Part shown: positions 41,564 to 50,136 of the stretch, piece by piece
How the letters are laid out: every line of letters begins with the position of its first letter
Numbering within the stretch: position 1 is the first letter of the stretch
From: an uncultured Candidatus Saccharibacteria bacterium
Lineage (GTDB): Bacteria > Patescibacteriota > Saccharimonadia > Saccharimonadales > Saccharimonadaceae
DNA length: 64,000 nt
Direction of reading: 5' to 3'
Assembly (NCBI GenBank): GCA_947253945.1
Contig: CAMYAY010000003.1
Coordinates: 32,044-96,043 of the forward strand
Made by a program: the position numbers and the translations under genes
The notes under the pieces: generated by a model
The model's database searches: none
What the model was told of the DNA's origin: nothing
Seen by the model: only the letters and a program-made list of their open reading frames with translations

Positions 41564-43809
41564 ATGCGGATAGCAAATCTATGCCAACTTTTGTCACGCC
41601 GGCTGGCGTGGAACAATGGCGCGGGGCGCTGGTTATTTGGGCTACCCCTGTTAGTTGCGGCGCTGGCGGTGGCTAATGTGCAACCGGTAAGGGCTGAGAT
41701 GGCGGACTACGTTGGCATGGATCTTGATACTAATGAGGTGAAGCTTAACGATGACAATGATTTTACGCAGGACACTACCATCACAGTGAACCACGCCACG
41801 CGCAAATTCAACCTCAGCATGTTTGCTGACACGGCTGAATTAAAGAGTACTGACGACAAAAATACGGCTAGCATCAAGCCAATAGGGGGGGCAATCGCGA
41901 CCTCGAGGCTGGGCAGTGGGGTTACCGTTTGGCGGGGCAGACTAAATTTAGCCCAGTTTCCGCCGACCAAGCGAAGCCGACGATTTTAAAGCAGGACGCC
42001 GACGGCCCACAAGAGATGGACGAGAAAGTGACATTTGCTGTCAACAAGTCGGGTGTGTTACAGGGCACTTATAAGACCAAGGTGACTTATACGTTGACGT
42101 TTGCGCCGTCGTCATGGCCGTTTGATAGCGATACTTGCCGCTCGGGTGACCAGAAGAGCGGTTGCAAAGTTGACATCGATCCACACATGATACCCGTCAA
42201 ATACACCGGTAATGAGACGAAGCCGGAGTGGCGGACGGTGGCGAAGGCGGAGGACGCCGCGAATCAGGGTGACTGGTACGATTACAGTCAGCGCCGTTGG
42301 GCGAATGCCATCACTGTGAAGAAGGATGCACTCGCTAAATATCAGCTCGCTAAAAAACAAGGTGAGTCGATAAAGGTGGACGACGCCGACGTGCTAGGCT
42401 ATTGGGTGTATGTGCCGCGCTACTCGTACAAAGTGCGCGATTATAGTGATGTCGACGAAGATAGTCACGGCGCAGACAATAACTTTGAGATTAAGTTTGA
42501 GCGCGCCAACCAGCCGCGGCGGATTTCGGACCCGAGTGATACTGTTGACCACGACACTTACGAACCAGATATTGCCTCTTGGGATTGGCATAGCCCTTGG
42601 AAGACGCCGCGTGGCTTTGTGTTTGGCGACCGTGACCTCAATGGCATTTGGCTTTCAAAGTACCAGATTAGCTTCGCCAACAATACGGCTCAGTCGTTGC
42701 CGAACCAGCCAATGCTTCGCGGTGGCACTAAGGATACTGATTTGTTGGTGAAGTCGCTGACGGTGCTTCAGAGCATTGGCAAGCCTGACCCGAAGCAACC
42801 CAAGCCAGCAGGCGAAGTCGATTTACCACCGGTGAAGCAAAATTCACACAACTTGGCCGAGCTCAGCTCGCGCATGCCGCGCAGTTCTGAGTATGCCACG
42901 GCTATTTATCTAGCTTACAGTAAGTACGGTATTGGGCTTAATCGTGAGCATAAGTATACCGAGGGCAAGAATCGTGGTAAGGTGCAGTGGTATGACGGCA
43001 TTCAGGGCAATAATTTTGACCTCTATGCTTCTCATGGAGGTGGAGATCCTACTTATGGTAGTATTACCGGCTGCGGGCCGTTAGCTGACCAGAGTACGGC
43101 TAAGTACGGTAAGGAGGGTAGCGCCGTGCGTGGTGGCACAGCTGGTACTGACGCGGCTTGCGGCGTTGACCTTAAGCATGGCTATTACACTAAGTTGGGA
43201 CAGCTCGCGAGCACTAGTGGTAATCAAACCGGTATTTATGATATGGCGGGATCGAATAGCTGGGAAGTGACAGCGTCGCTGATGAAGAATGTGAATGGCG
43301 ATGGCGGTTCCAACGACAATAGCGACAGCGGTATTGAGATTGAGGATGACAAGGATAAGAAAAGAAAACGAAAATGGAGTTTTAAGGAAGCACTTGAAGA
43401 GCAATTTGAAAGTGGTAAGTTGCCAGCGCCATACTATGAATACCTAAGATATAACGCTTCTGGCGACGATGAGCAAAATGAATTTACTCTTAATAGTGGC
43501 AAAGATTTTGGCGACGATGTTGGCTATGACGGCGAAATAAATGACTGGATTAATGCTGGTGGCATGGCAAATGACGAGTTTAGTTGGGGAGGCAGTAACT
43601 ATCTTGATGGCAGTACTACCCTTTCTGGCGGTGATAACTGGAATGGGTTTCCTCTGGTGTCGCGTGGCGGTGGCTATAAGGAGGATGTCTCGAATGGGCC
43701 ACTTTCGACGTTTGTAAGTTCAATCTTTAAACCTGATGGCAGCGACACTTACCGTGCCGTGCTGACTTTGCCACCAGAAATCCCAAAGAACGATGTTTCT
43801 GATAGCTAG
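41564..43809 (+). CDS. Large exported FGE-like surface protein broken at a poly-G tract
   Basis: The ATG at 41564 follows AAGGAGGG. Signal peptide (GRWLFGLPLLVAALAVANV, cleavage near VRAE) and the start of the beta-rich domain are read to 41989, where a stop follows a frame change at seven G (41885-41891). With 8 G the codons continue as GGG GGG GGC AAT and give NRDLEAGQWGYRLAGQTKF, the expected family sequence, open to 43809. The rest has YWVYVPRYSYKV, NGIWLSKYQ, QTGIYDMAG and a Lys/Arg-rich insertion (KDKKRKRKWSFKEA). It lacks the N-terminal poly-G leader of its relatives. Either phase-OFF or a decaying gene. Confidence 0.85.
41885..41891 (+). repeat. Poly-G tract (7 G) inside a coding region, out of frame
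   Basis: Seven G within the N-terminal domain. Eight (or five) would join the two open frames that carry the two halves of the protein. Confidence 0.9.
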
Positions 43810-43874
43810 GCTAGCAGCATAAACTCTAGTGGCACGAGCTGCGCACTGACGGGCCACATTAAGCTAAGCAATGG

Positions 43875-45830
43875 CTAAAGCAGGCTGAGCGGGTCGAGTT
43901 CGGCGTGCCAGCCCAGTGGTAGTTCGCTCAAGATTTGCCGCAGGGTGGTGCGACGGGGTGCGCGTACTACGATTTGCCAAGTGTACTGACCGCCGAGGCG
44001 CTCATAAAAGCTGGGCGCCGGCCCCAGTACCGCTACTTGGTCGCGGTAGGCGGTGCGGAGGTGGTTTGCAAGGCGGCTGCTGGCGCCCGCGGCGCCGCGC
44101 TCAGTCTTGTATGTGCAAGTTAGCTTTAAGAGGTAGGCGAAGGGCGGGAAGTGCCCACGCTCGCGCGCTTGAATTTCGGCGGCGTAAAATCCGGCGTAGT
44201 CTTGTTTGGCGCCGAAGGTGACGGCCGGCGCGGTTGGCTGGTAGGTTTGAATAATAGCCGTGGTCGGGTCGGCAGTGCGCCCCACGCGCCCACAAACTTG
44301 GGCAATCAGCTGGAAGGTGCGCTCGTGAGCGCCAAAGTCGGGCAGATTTAGGCCGGCGTCGGCTTGCACCACACCCACCACGCCGAGTTTGGGTAGGTCG
44401 AGCCCCTTGGCGATGGTTTGCGTACCTATGATGATATCGATGTTGCCGTCGCGCAAGTCGGCGTAGCGGTCTTGCACTTGTGCGCCAGCGGCGGTGTCGC
44501 TGTCAAAGCGCGCCACGGTGGCGGACTTGAACAGCTTGTGCACCTCCTCCTCAATGCGCTTAGTGCCGATGCCCTTATTTCTGATGTCGATGCTCTGACA
44601 CTCAGGGCACTTGAGAAAGGGCTTGGTGGCGTAGCCACAGAGGTGGCAGCGCAGCCGGAAGAGGTCGTGGTGCAGGGTGAGCGGTAGGTAGCAGCGCGGG
44701 CAAAGCGCCACCCAACCGCAGTCTTGGCACATGGTGGTGCTGGCGGTGCCACGGCGATTGTGGAAGAGAAGAACTTGGCGGTGAGCGTCGCGCGCTTGAC
44801 ACATGGCGTTGATGAGCGGCGTGGATAAGAGGCGACTCTCGGTGTGAAAGTTGTCGCGGCGCGTCATGTCAACAATTTGCACGGTCGGCGGCACGGCGCC
44901 GGGGCGGGCGAGCTGGTTGAGTTCAATAATCGGCCGCTGGAAGTGCTGCGCAAGGTAGTAGTCGGTGATGGACGGGGTGGCAGAGCCTAGAATCAGCCGC
45001 GCGCCGGTGAGCTGGCGCAGCTGGCTGGCGACAGTAGAAGTGAGGTAACGCGGCGCGGAGTCTTGCTTGTATGACGGCTCGTGGCACTCATCCACCACAA
45101 TCAGCCCGAGGTGCTGCACGGGCATGAATAGGGCAGAGCGCGGCCCCACCACGACCAGCGGTTCGGTGGCGGTCAAAATGTAGTGCCAGATGATGACTTT
45201 TTCGGCGGCGGTCAGGGCAGAGTGGACGGTAACCACGTGCGGGAAGGTCTGGCGAAACTCCGCCACTAGCTGGGCGGTGAGGGCAATTTCGGGTACCAAG
45301 ATAATCACCGACTGCCCGCGTTGCAAAGTCGCTTGCGCCACGGCCTTGTAGACGTTGGTTTTACCACTGCCGGTGATGCCGTGGAGTAGGCTAGTGCCGG
45401 TTTGGGCGAGAATTTGCTGGACGGCGGCTTGTTGCGCCGCGTTGAGGGGCGGTGTAGTCAGCGGTTGTGGCGCCGGCTCGGTGTAAGGTTTGATGCGTTT
45501 GCGGTTCAAGCGCGTGGGCAGCATGGTTTGCCATGCCGCGCCGCCATTAACGGCGTAGTAGTCGCGCAACCATTGTTGCAGGTCGACTAAGGCAGCGGGC
45601 AGCGGCCGGGAGTAGACCACGCGGCAGATGGGCTTGTAGTTAATCTTGCGCCCCTTGGCATCAGTGAGTGGCGGGTCGGTGACGGGCTTTAGCACCACGC
45701 CCAAGCGAGTCTTGGTTTCGCCCACTGGCACCTCAACAATCAGCCCGCGCTCTAGCGGTTCATCTGCTGTATAAGTCAGCTCGCCGCTCCAACGCCCTAT
45801 GTCTCCTACCATCGACACCAAGTAATACAT
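43875..45830 (-). CDS. priA: Primosomal protein N' (replication restart helicase PriA)
   Basis: Reloads the replisome at stalled forks. 651 residues from the ATG at 45830. An N-terminal 3'-DNA-binding domain is followed by Walker A GITGSGKTN, DECH box (VVDECHEPS), and two Zn sites with paired Cys (CQDCGWVALCPRC; CHLCGY; CPEC). Helicase C-terminal motifs (IGTQTIAKGLDLP, QVCGRVGR). TATAAT ends 6 nt before this ATG and overlaps the upstream GTG at 45848, so the shorter start is preferred. The mRNA is leaderless. Confidence 0.94.
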   Translation of the reverse strand: MYYLVSMVGDIGRWSGELTYTADEPLERGLIVEVPVGETKTRLGVVLKPVTDPPLTDAKGRKINYKPICRVVYSRPLPAALVDLQQWLRDYYAVNGGAAWQTMLPTRLNRKRIKPYTEPAPQPLTTPPLNAAQQAAVQQILAQTGTSLLHGITGSGKTNVYKAVAQATLQRGQSVIILVPEIALTAQLVAEFRQTFPHVVTVHSALTAAEKVIIWHYILTATEPLVVVGPRSALFMPVQHLGLIVVDECHEPSYKQDSAPRYLTSTVASQLRQLTGARLILGSATPSITDYYLAQHFQRPIIELNQLARPGAVPPTVQIVDMTRRDNFHTESRLLSTPLINAMCQARDAHRQVLLFHNRRGTASTTMCQDCGWVALCPRCYLPLTLHHDLFRLRCHLCGYATKPFLKCPECQSIDIRNKGIGTKRIEEEVHKLFKSATVARFDSDTAAGAQVQDRYADLRDGNIDIIIGTQTIAKGLDLPKLGVVGVVQADAGLNLPDFGAHERTFQLIAQVCGRVGRTADPTTAIIQTYQPTAPAVTFGAKQDYAGFYAAEIQARERGHFPPFAYLLKLTCTYKTERGAAGASSRLANHLRTAYRDQVAVLGPAPSFYERLGGQYTWQIVVRAPRRTTLRQILSELPLGWHAELDPLSLL

Positions 45831-45914
45831 ACCTAAATTATACAACACCCCGCACCGCGCCTATAAAATATAAGCGCATATGTTATAATAGATACATAAC
45901 AAAGGAGCCAGCCA

Positions 45915-46385
45915 ATGAGTAAGATGATAACGCCAGAGGATGTTTTACGAGTACTATTAGAATTACAGTCTCTCGATGAAGATTCGGGTGACGTTATTAC
46001 TAATCTCAAGGCGCAAAAGTTGCTCTATTACGTACAGGGCGTGGCGTTAGCCAAGCTCAACCAACCGATGTTTCAGGAGGATTTTGTGGCATGGCAGTAC
46101 GGGCCGGTGATAGTTCGGCTGTATAACGAGCTTAAGCAGTTTGGCCGGAATCAAGTTGAGCTGCCGCCCGTGACTGGCTTGGTGGAAGACAAATTCAGCG
46201 ACGACCAGCTGGATGTTATTGCTTCGGTGTATAAGACCTTCGGTCAGTTTTCGGCTTGGAAGTTGCGTGATATGACACACGCCGAGGCGCCTTGGCTAGA
46301 CGTCAACATTAACGACACGATACCAAAGGCCTCAATTGCGAAATTCTTTAAAGCAAGATACTGCAATATCCCGGTATGCCAGTAA
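45915..46385 (+). CDS. Panacea-domain (SocA/DUF4065) antitoxin-like protein
   Basis: 156 residues. NLKAQKLLYYVQGVALAKLNQPMFQEDFVAWQYGPVIVRLYNELKQFG is a clear Panacea domain. Panacea proteins are known as widespread, modular antitoxins. The gene overlaps the next one by 10 nt, typical of a toxin-antitoxin pair. Good promoter (TGTTATAAT) and Shine-Dalgarno AAAGGAG. The order is antitoxin first. Confidence 0.85.
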   Translation: MSKMITPEDVLRVLLELQSLDEDSGDVITNLKAQKLLYYVQGVALAKLNQPMFQEDFVAWQYGPVIVRLYNELKQFGRNQVELPPVTGLVEDKFSDDQLDVIASVYKTFGQFSAWKLRDMTHAEAPWLDVNINDTIPKASIAKFFKARYCNIPVCQ

Positions 46386-46810
46386 GCCGTTCTAGCCGTC
46401 TTCGTCAGGCGTATCAGCGAGCTAATCACGGCGGTGACATTGTATCGCCCGATTTGTTGAATTCACAGGATGATAACGACTATGTTTTAGTGTCATTCCA
46501 GTATTTACAAAAAGGTTACGATTTGGATGATAAAAGTCTCACGAAAGACCATCGGGCGAATTTGTTGAGCAAGCTGGTGCTAATTACGCAGTCAACTTGG
46601 ACGACACTCATAACGGCTCCGAAGCGGAGTGGGTTTGAGATGATGGAACGCGCTGAAACAAAGTTGCGTCCTAGAGGTGTAACGGATGATGTCAAAAAGT
46701 TTATAGTGGCGCGCTTTTCTTCGCAAAAATGTCGCTTGATTGGCTTTCGACGAGACAATGTATTTTTTGTTTTATATATTGACGCGAAGCTTACCGCCTA
46801 CAAGCATTAA
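46376..46810 (+). CDS. Putative toxin partner of the Panacea antitoxin
   Basis: 144 residues, basic and soluble. Recognisable stretches are DNDYVLVSFQYLQKGYDLDD, then LVLITQSTWTTLITAPKRSGFEMME, and a beta-rich end CRLIGFRRDNVFFVLYIDAKLTAY. I do not recognise a catalytic family. Position and overlap with the Panacea gene suggest it is the toxin. The beta-rich tail resembles a small nuclease or RNA-binding fold only loosely. Confidence 0.7.
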   Translation: MPVSRSSRLRQAYQRANHGGDIVSPDLLNSQDDNDYVLVSFQYLQKGYDLDDKSLTKDHRANLLSKLVLITQSTWTTLITAPKRSGFEMMERAETKLRPRGVTDDVKKFIVARFSSQKCRLIGFRRDNVFFVLYIDAKLTAYKH

Positions 46811-46841
46811 GTCTGCGGGCGGTGTGATATAATAGGAGTAT

Positions 46842-47393
46842 ATGGATACTAGTATTTACGAGGAAAAATTTGCGGGGGTAGCAGAGCACTTCGCAGAAGA
46901 ATTAAAGAAGGTGCGCACCGGTCGTGCTCATCCAGACATGCTAAGTGGCGTGCGGGTTGAGGTTTACGGCACTAAGATGCCGCTCAACCAAGTGGCTAGC
47001 ATCACAGCTAAAGAGGCCACGCAGATTTTGGTGACCCCATTTGACGTCGCCAACGTGCAGGCCATCTCAAAGGCCATCAGCAGCGACCCAAGTTTAGGCT
47101 TTAACCCAAGCGACGACGGCCGCAACGTGCGTGTGCCAATCCCACCGCTCACTGAGGAGCGCCGCAAAGAGATTTCGCGCCAAGTCGATGCCAAGGTAGA
47201 AGAGTCAAAGATTGCCTTGCGTAGCATCCGCGATGAAGCTCGCAAAGCCATCAAGGCCGCCAAGCAGGCCAAGGAAATTGGCGAAGACGACCAGAAGCGT
47301 CTTGAGGCGGGCATTGACGACAGTCTCAACAAGACGGTTGCGAAGCTTACCAGCCTTGCCGCTGACAAGCAAACTGAAATCATGACAGTTTAG
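46842..47393 (+). CDS. frr: Ribosome recycling factor
   Basis: Splits post-termination ribosomes with EF-G. 183 residues, normal. FAEELKKVRTGRAHPDMLSGVRVEVYGTKMPLNQVASI and the C-terminal helix VPIPPLTEERRKEISRQVDAKVEESKIALRSIRDEA are typical. TATAAT (46828-46833) ends 8 nt before the ATG; an AGGAG sits there but is probably upstream of the transcript start. uppS follows after 8 nt. Confidence 0.97.
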   Translation: MDTSIYEEKFAGVAEHFAEELKKVRTGRAHPDMLSGVRVEVYGTKMPLNQVASITAKEATQILVTPFDVANVQAISKAISSDPSLGFNPSDDGRNVRVPIPPLTEERRKEISRQVDAKVEESKIALRSIRDEARKAIKAAKQAKEIGEDDQKRLEAGIDDSLNKTVAKLTSLAADKQTEIMTV

Positions 47394-47401
47394 AGGTAGC
47401 C

Positions 47402-48100
47402 ATGGCCGACGTACCGCAGCATATTGGGTTCATCGTGGACGGTAACCGCCGCTGGGCGCGCGCTCGCGGCTTGACGACCGAGCAGGGGCATAGGCGCGGG
47501 TTTGAGGTGCTAAAGCAAATGGCGTATGTCGCCCGCGACCGCCAGATTCCGTATGTCAGCGCCTACATCTTTTCCACGGAGAATTGGCAGCGCAGCAAAC
47601 CAGAGGTGGACTATCTGATGCGCCTGTTTTTGCAGGCGTTTCAGCACGACCTCAAGCAAATGATACGGGACGGCTTTAAAATTATCTTTTTAGGTAGTAA
47701 AGACCACGTCAGCCAGCCAATTTTGCGCGCCACCGCCGCTGCCGAAGCCGATTCAAAGGCTAACACCGGCACTACGCTGGCACTGTGCTTTAATTACGGT
47801 GGGCAGCAGGAGATTGCCGACGCCGCGCGCCAGCTCGCAACCGAGGCGCAGGCGGGCAAGCTTGACCCGCAAACCATCACACCGCAGACGGTGGCGCAGG
47901 CTATTTACCACCCTGAGCTGCCGCCGCTTGACTTTGTGGTGCGCACCAGTGGCGAGGAGCGGGTGAGTGGCTTTATGCTGTGGCGTCTCGCTTACGCCGA
48001 ATTTTTGTTCGTCAAAGCCAATTGGCCAGAGATGACGCCGGCGCTGCTGGACGATTGTTTGGCTGAGTACGCGCGGCGACAACGCCGATTTGGCAAATAA
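47402..48100 (+). CDS. uppS: Isoprenyl (undecaprenyl) diphosphate synthase
   Basis: Makes the C55 lipid carrier for cell-wall synthesis. 232 residues. FIVDGNRRWARARG holds the catalytic Asp. YIFSTENWQRSKPEV, FNYGGQQEI and VVRTSGEERVSGFMLWRLAYAEF are all family motifs. It lies between frr and rseP, as in many bacteria (frr-uppS-cdsA-dxr-rseP); cdsA and dxr are absent here. Confidence 0.96.
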   Translation: MADVPQHIGFIVDGNRRWARARGLTTEQGHRRGFEVLKQMAYVARDRQIPYVSAYIFSTENWQRSKPEVDYLMRLFLQAFQHDLKQMIRDGFKIIFLGSKDHVSQPILRATAAAEADSKANTGTTLALCFNYGGQQEIADAARQLATEAQAGKLDPQTITPQTVAQAIYHPELPPLDFVVRTSGEERVSGFMLWRLAYAEFLFVKANWPEMTPALLDDCLAEYARRQRRFGK

Positions 48101-48145
48101 TTAACTCGCTTGTGTTATAATAGAATTTGATTAATTAGGAGGGAA

Positions 48146-49300
48146 ATGAATTTAGCTTGGTGGCAGATTATCTTAGGGGCGATTGTAGGGCTGATTATAC
48201 TGGTGATTCTCGTGGTAATTCACGAGCTCGGCCATGCCATTGCCGCCATTCGGAATGGCGTTGAGGTTGAGGAGTTTGGCATTGGCTTCCCGCCGCGCGC
48301 GTGCCAAATTGGCGAGTATAAGGGGACTAAAATTACCCTAAACTGGCTGCCACTGGGCGGCTTTTGCCGGATGAAGGGTGAGAGCGACGATGCCAAAGAG
48401 CCACACAGTTACGGTGCCGCCAGCCTCTGGGCGAAGACCAAGATTTTGCTTGCTGGTGTGTGGATGAACTTCTGGACGGCGGTGGTAATTTTTGCCATTT
48501 TGGCGCTTTTTGGGATGCCAAAGCTCGTGCCTGACCAGTTCGCCATGAAGGAAGACTACCACGGTACGGCGGGCGAAGTTTCAGTGGTTGAGGTAATGAA
48601 AGACACGGTGGCGGCGCATGCTGGCGTGCAGAAGGGCGACCGCGTGCTGAGTATCAACGGCACGAAGGTCGAGTATTCGAGCGAGGTGCCGCGGTTAGTA
48701 CACAACTTGGCAGGCAAGGAACTCAACCTTGTGGTGCGGCGGGGCAACGCCGACAAGTCGTTTAAGTTGCAGCTGCCGGCGCAAGCGGCGGCCGGACACG
48801 GCATACTTGGCATTGCAACCTCAGATAGTAAGCCGGCGACGATTCGCGCCACGTGGAGCGCGCCGCTAGTAGGCTTTATTGATACCTTGCAGCTGATGTG
48901 GCTCACCATCGCGGGCATCTTCGGTATGATTGGTAATCTCTTCACTGGCCTTTGGGGAATGGTGACGGGTGCCGGCGCCGGCGGCCGGTTGGCTTCGGTG
49001 GCGCAGGGCGTGGCTGGGCCAATTGGCATCTTGGGCGTCATCTTCCCAACTGCCATGGCGAGCGGTCCAAGCATCTTGCTCTACATTTCTGGTATGATTG
49101 CAGTGTCGCTGGCGGTAATGAACCTGCTACCGATACCGGGGTTGGACGGCGGCCGCTGCTACCTCACTTGGGCGTATCACGCGCTGAAGCGCCCGCTGAC
49201 GAAGGAAAAAGAAGAGAAAATTGTCGGCTACGGCATGCTCTCGTTGTTTGGTTTAATGATTTTGGTGACACTAGTCGATGTTTGCAAGTTATTCAAATAA
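48146..49300 (+). CDS. rseP: Site-2 zinc metalloprotease RseP family
   Basis: Intramembrane protease of the M50 family. 384 residues. HELGHAIAAI carries the HExxH site, a PDZ domain follows (AHAGVQKGDRVLSINGTKVEY), and the second metal site is NLLPIPGLDGGR. About four membrane helices. Its substrate here may be a membrane-bound regulator; none is adjacent. Shine-Dalgarno TAGGAGG. Confidence 0.94.
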   Translation: MNLAWWQIILGAIVGLIILVILVVIHELGHAIAAIRNGVEVEEFGIGFPPRACQIGEYKGTKITLNWLPLGGFCRMKGESDDAKEPHSYGAASLWAKTKILLAGVWMNFWTAVVIFAILALFGMPKLVPDQFAMKEDYHGTAGEVSVVEVMKDTVAAHAGVQKGDRVLSINGTKVEYSSEVPRLVHNLAGKELNLVVRRGNADKSFKLQLPAQAAAGHGILGIATSDSKPATIRATWSAPLVGFIDTLQLMWLTIAGIFGMIGNLFTGLWGMVTGAGAGGRLASVAQGVAGPIGILGVIFPTAMASGPSILLYISGMIAVSLAVMNLLPIPGLDGGRCYLTWAYHALKRPLTKEKEEKIVGYGMLSLFGLMILVTLVDVCKLFK

Positions 49301-50093
49301 ATGGCGTCAACTCAAGTCGCCCGTCGCGTCGCAGAGTGAAGATTCCGCCGACCGCGCGGTGCGTACCTTGCGTGTTTACTGGTCGAAGTTCTGGCGTGTA
49401 CTGCTGTGGGTGATTTGGGTGATGACCTGTATCTCTTGCGGTGAAGCCGTGGCTTCAACTTTGGCGCAGTACAAGACTGTCGCCAGCCCAATTACTTTGC
49501 AATTAGTTGATTATGTTATCTCACTTACGCTGATGATTGGCGGCCCGTACCTCTGGCACAAGTTGCGCCGTCATCCAGTAAAGTTGATGCCTGAGCTCGG
49601 CATTGGCCGCCCGCCGCGCGCCTCGGACGCTGCTCTGACAGTGAAGGCTATCTTGCCATATTACGCGGCGATTATGTTTGCGGGGTTTGTGCTGTCGCTG
49701 TTTGCGCCGGATTTGGCGAGTGAGAAGCAGCGTATTGTGACTAGCGACGGCCCGTTGGGGTTGGCTGGTATGTTGGCCTCAAACCAGCTGGTGGTAATCT
49801 TGTTGCTATACATTTCAGTGGCGGTGTTAGCGCCAATTGCAGAAGAGATTATCTTCCGTGGCTTTTTGTACACTAAGCTACGCCGTGTAGTAGGGGTGGC
49901 CAACGCCATGCTCTGGGTTTCATTGGTATTTGGCATGGCGCATGGCCAAGTGGCGGCAGGCATGGTGACTTTTATGCTGTCGATGTGCAACTGCTACATG
50001 CGCGAGAAGACTGGCCAGATTTACTCGGGCATTTTTCTACATATGATGTGCAACACGATTGCGCTGACGCTACAGATAGCGCTTCTGCACTAA
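49278..50093 (+). CDS. CPBP-family intramembrane metalloprotease
   Basis: 271 residues with about seven membrane helices. EEIIFRGFLYTKLRR is the Abi/CPBP motif 1, MAHGQ contributes the second His, and HMMCN the third motif, as in Rce1-like proteases. The start at 49278 overlaps rseP by 23 nt. Role unknown; family members act in peptide-toxin immunity or prenyl-protein processing. Confidence 0.88.
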   Translation: MFASYSNKWRQLKSPVASQSEDSADRAVRTLRVYWSKFWRVLLWVIWVMTCISCGEAVASTLAQYKTVASPITLQLVDYVISLTLMIGGPYLWHKLRRHPVKLMPELGIGRPPRASDAALTVKAILPYYAAIMFAGFVLSLFAPDLASEKQRIVTSDGPLGLAGMLASNQLVVILLLYISVAVLAPIAEEIIFRGFLYTKLRRVVGVANAMLWVSLVFGMAHGQVAAGMVTFMLSMCNCYMREKTGQIYSGIFLHMMCNTIALTLQIALLH

Positions 50094-50136
50094 ACAGGCT
50101 AGCCAAGCCATGGGTAGATGTGCTAAAATGGAAAGC

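Noticed and set aside
17283..41891. Poly-G tracts as plain sequencing errors or dead genes
   Set aside because: Five coding tracts at equivalent or domain positions in one family, with intact downstream frames, make chance error unlikely, though read-level data are needed.
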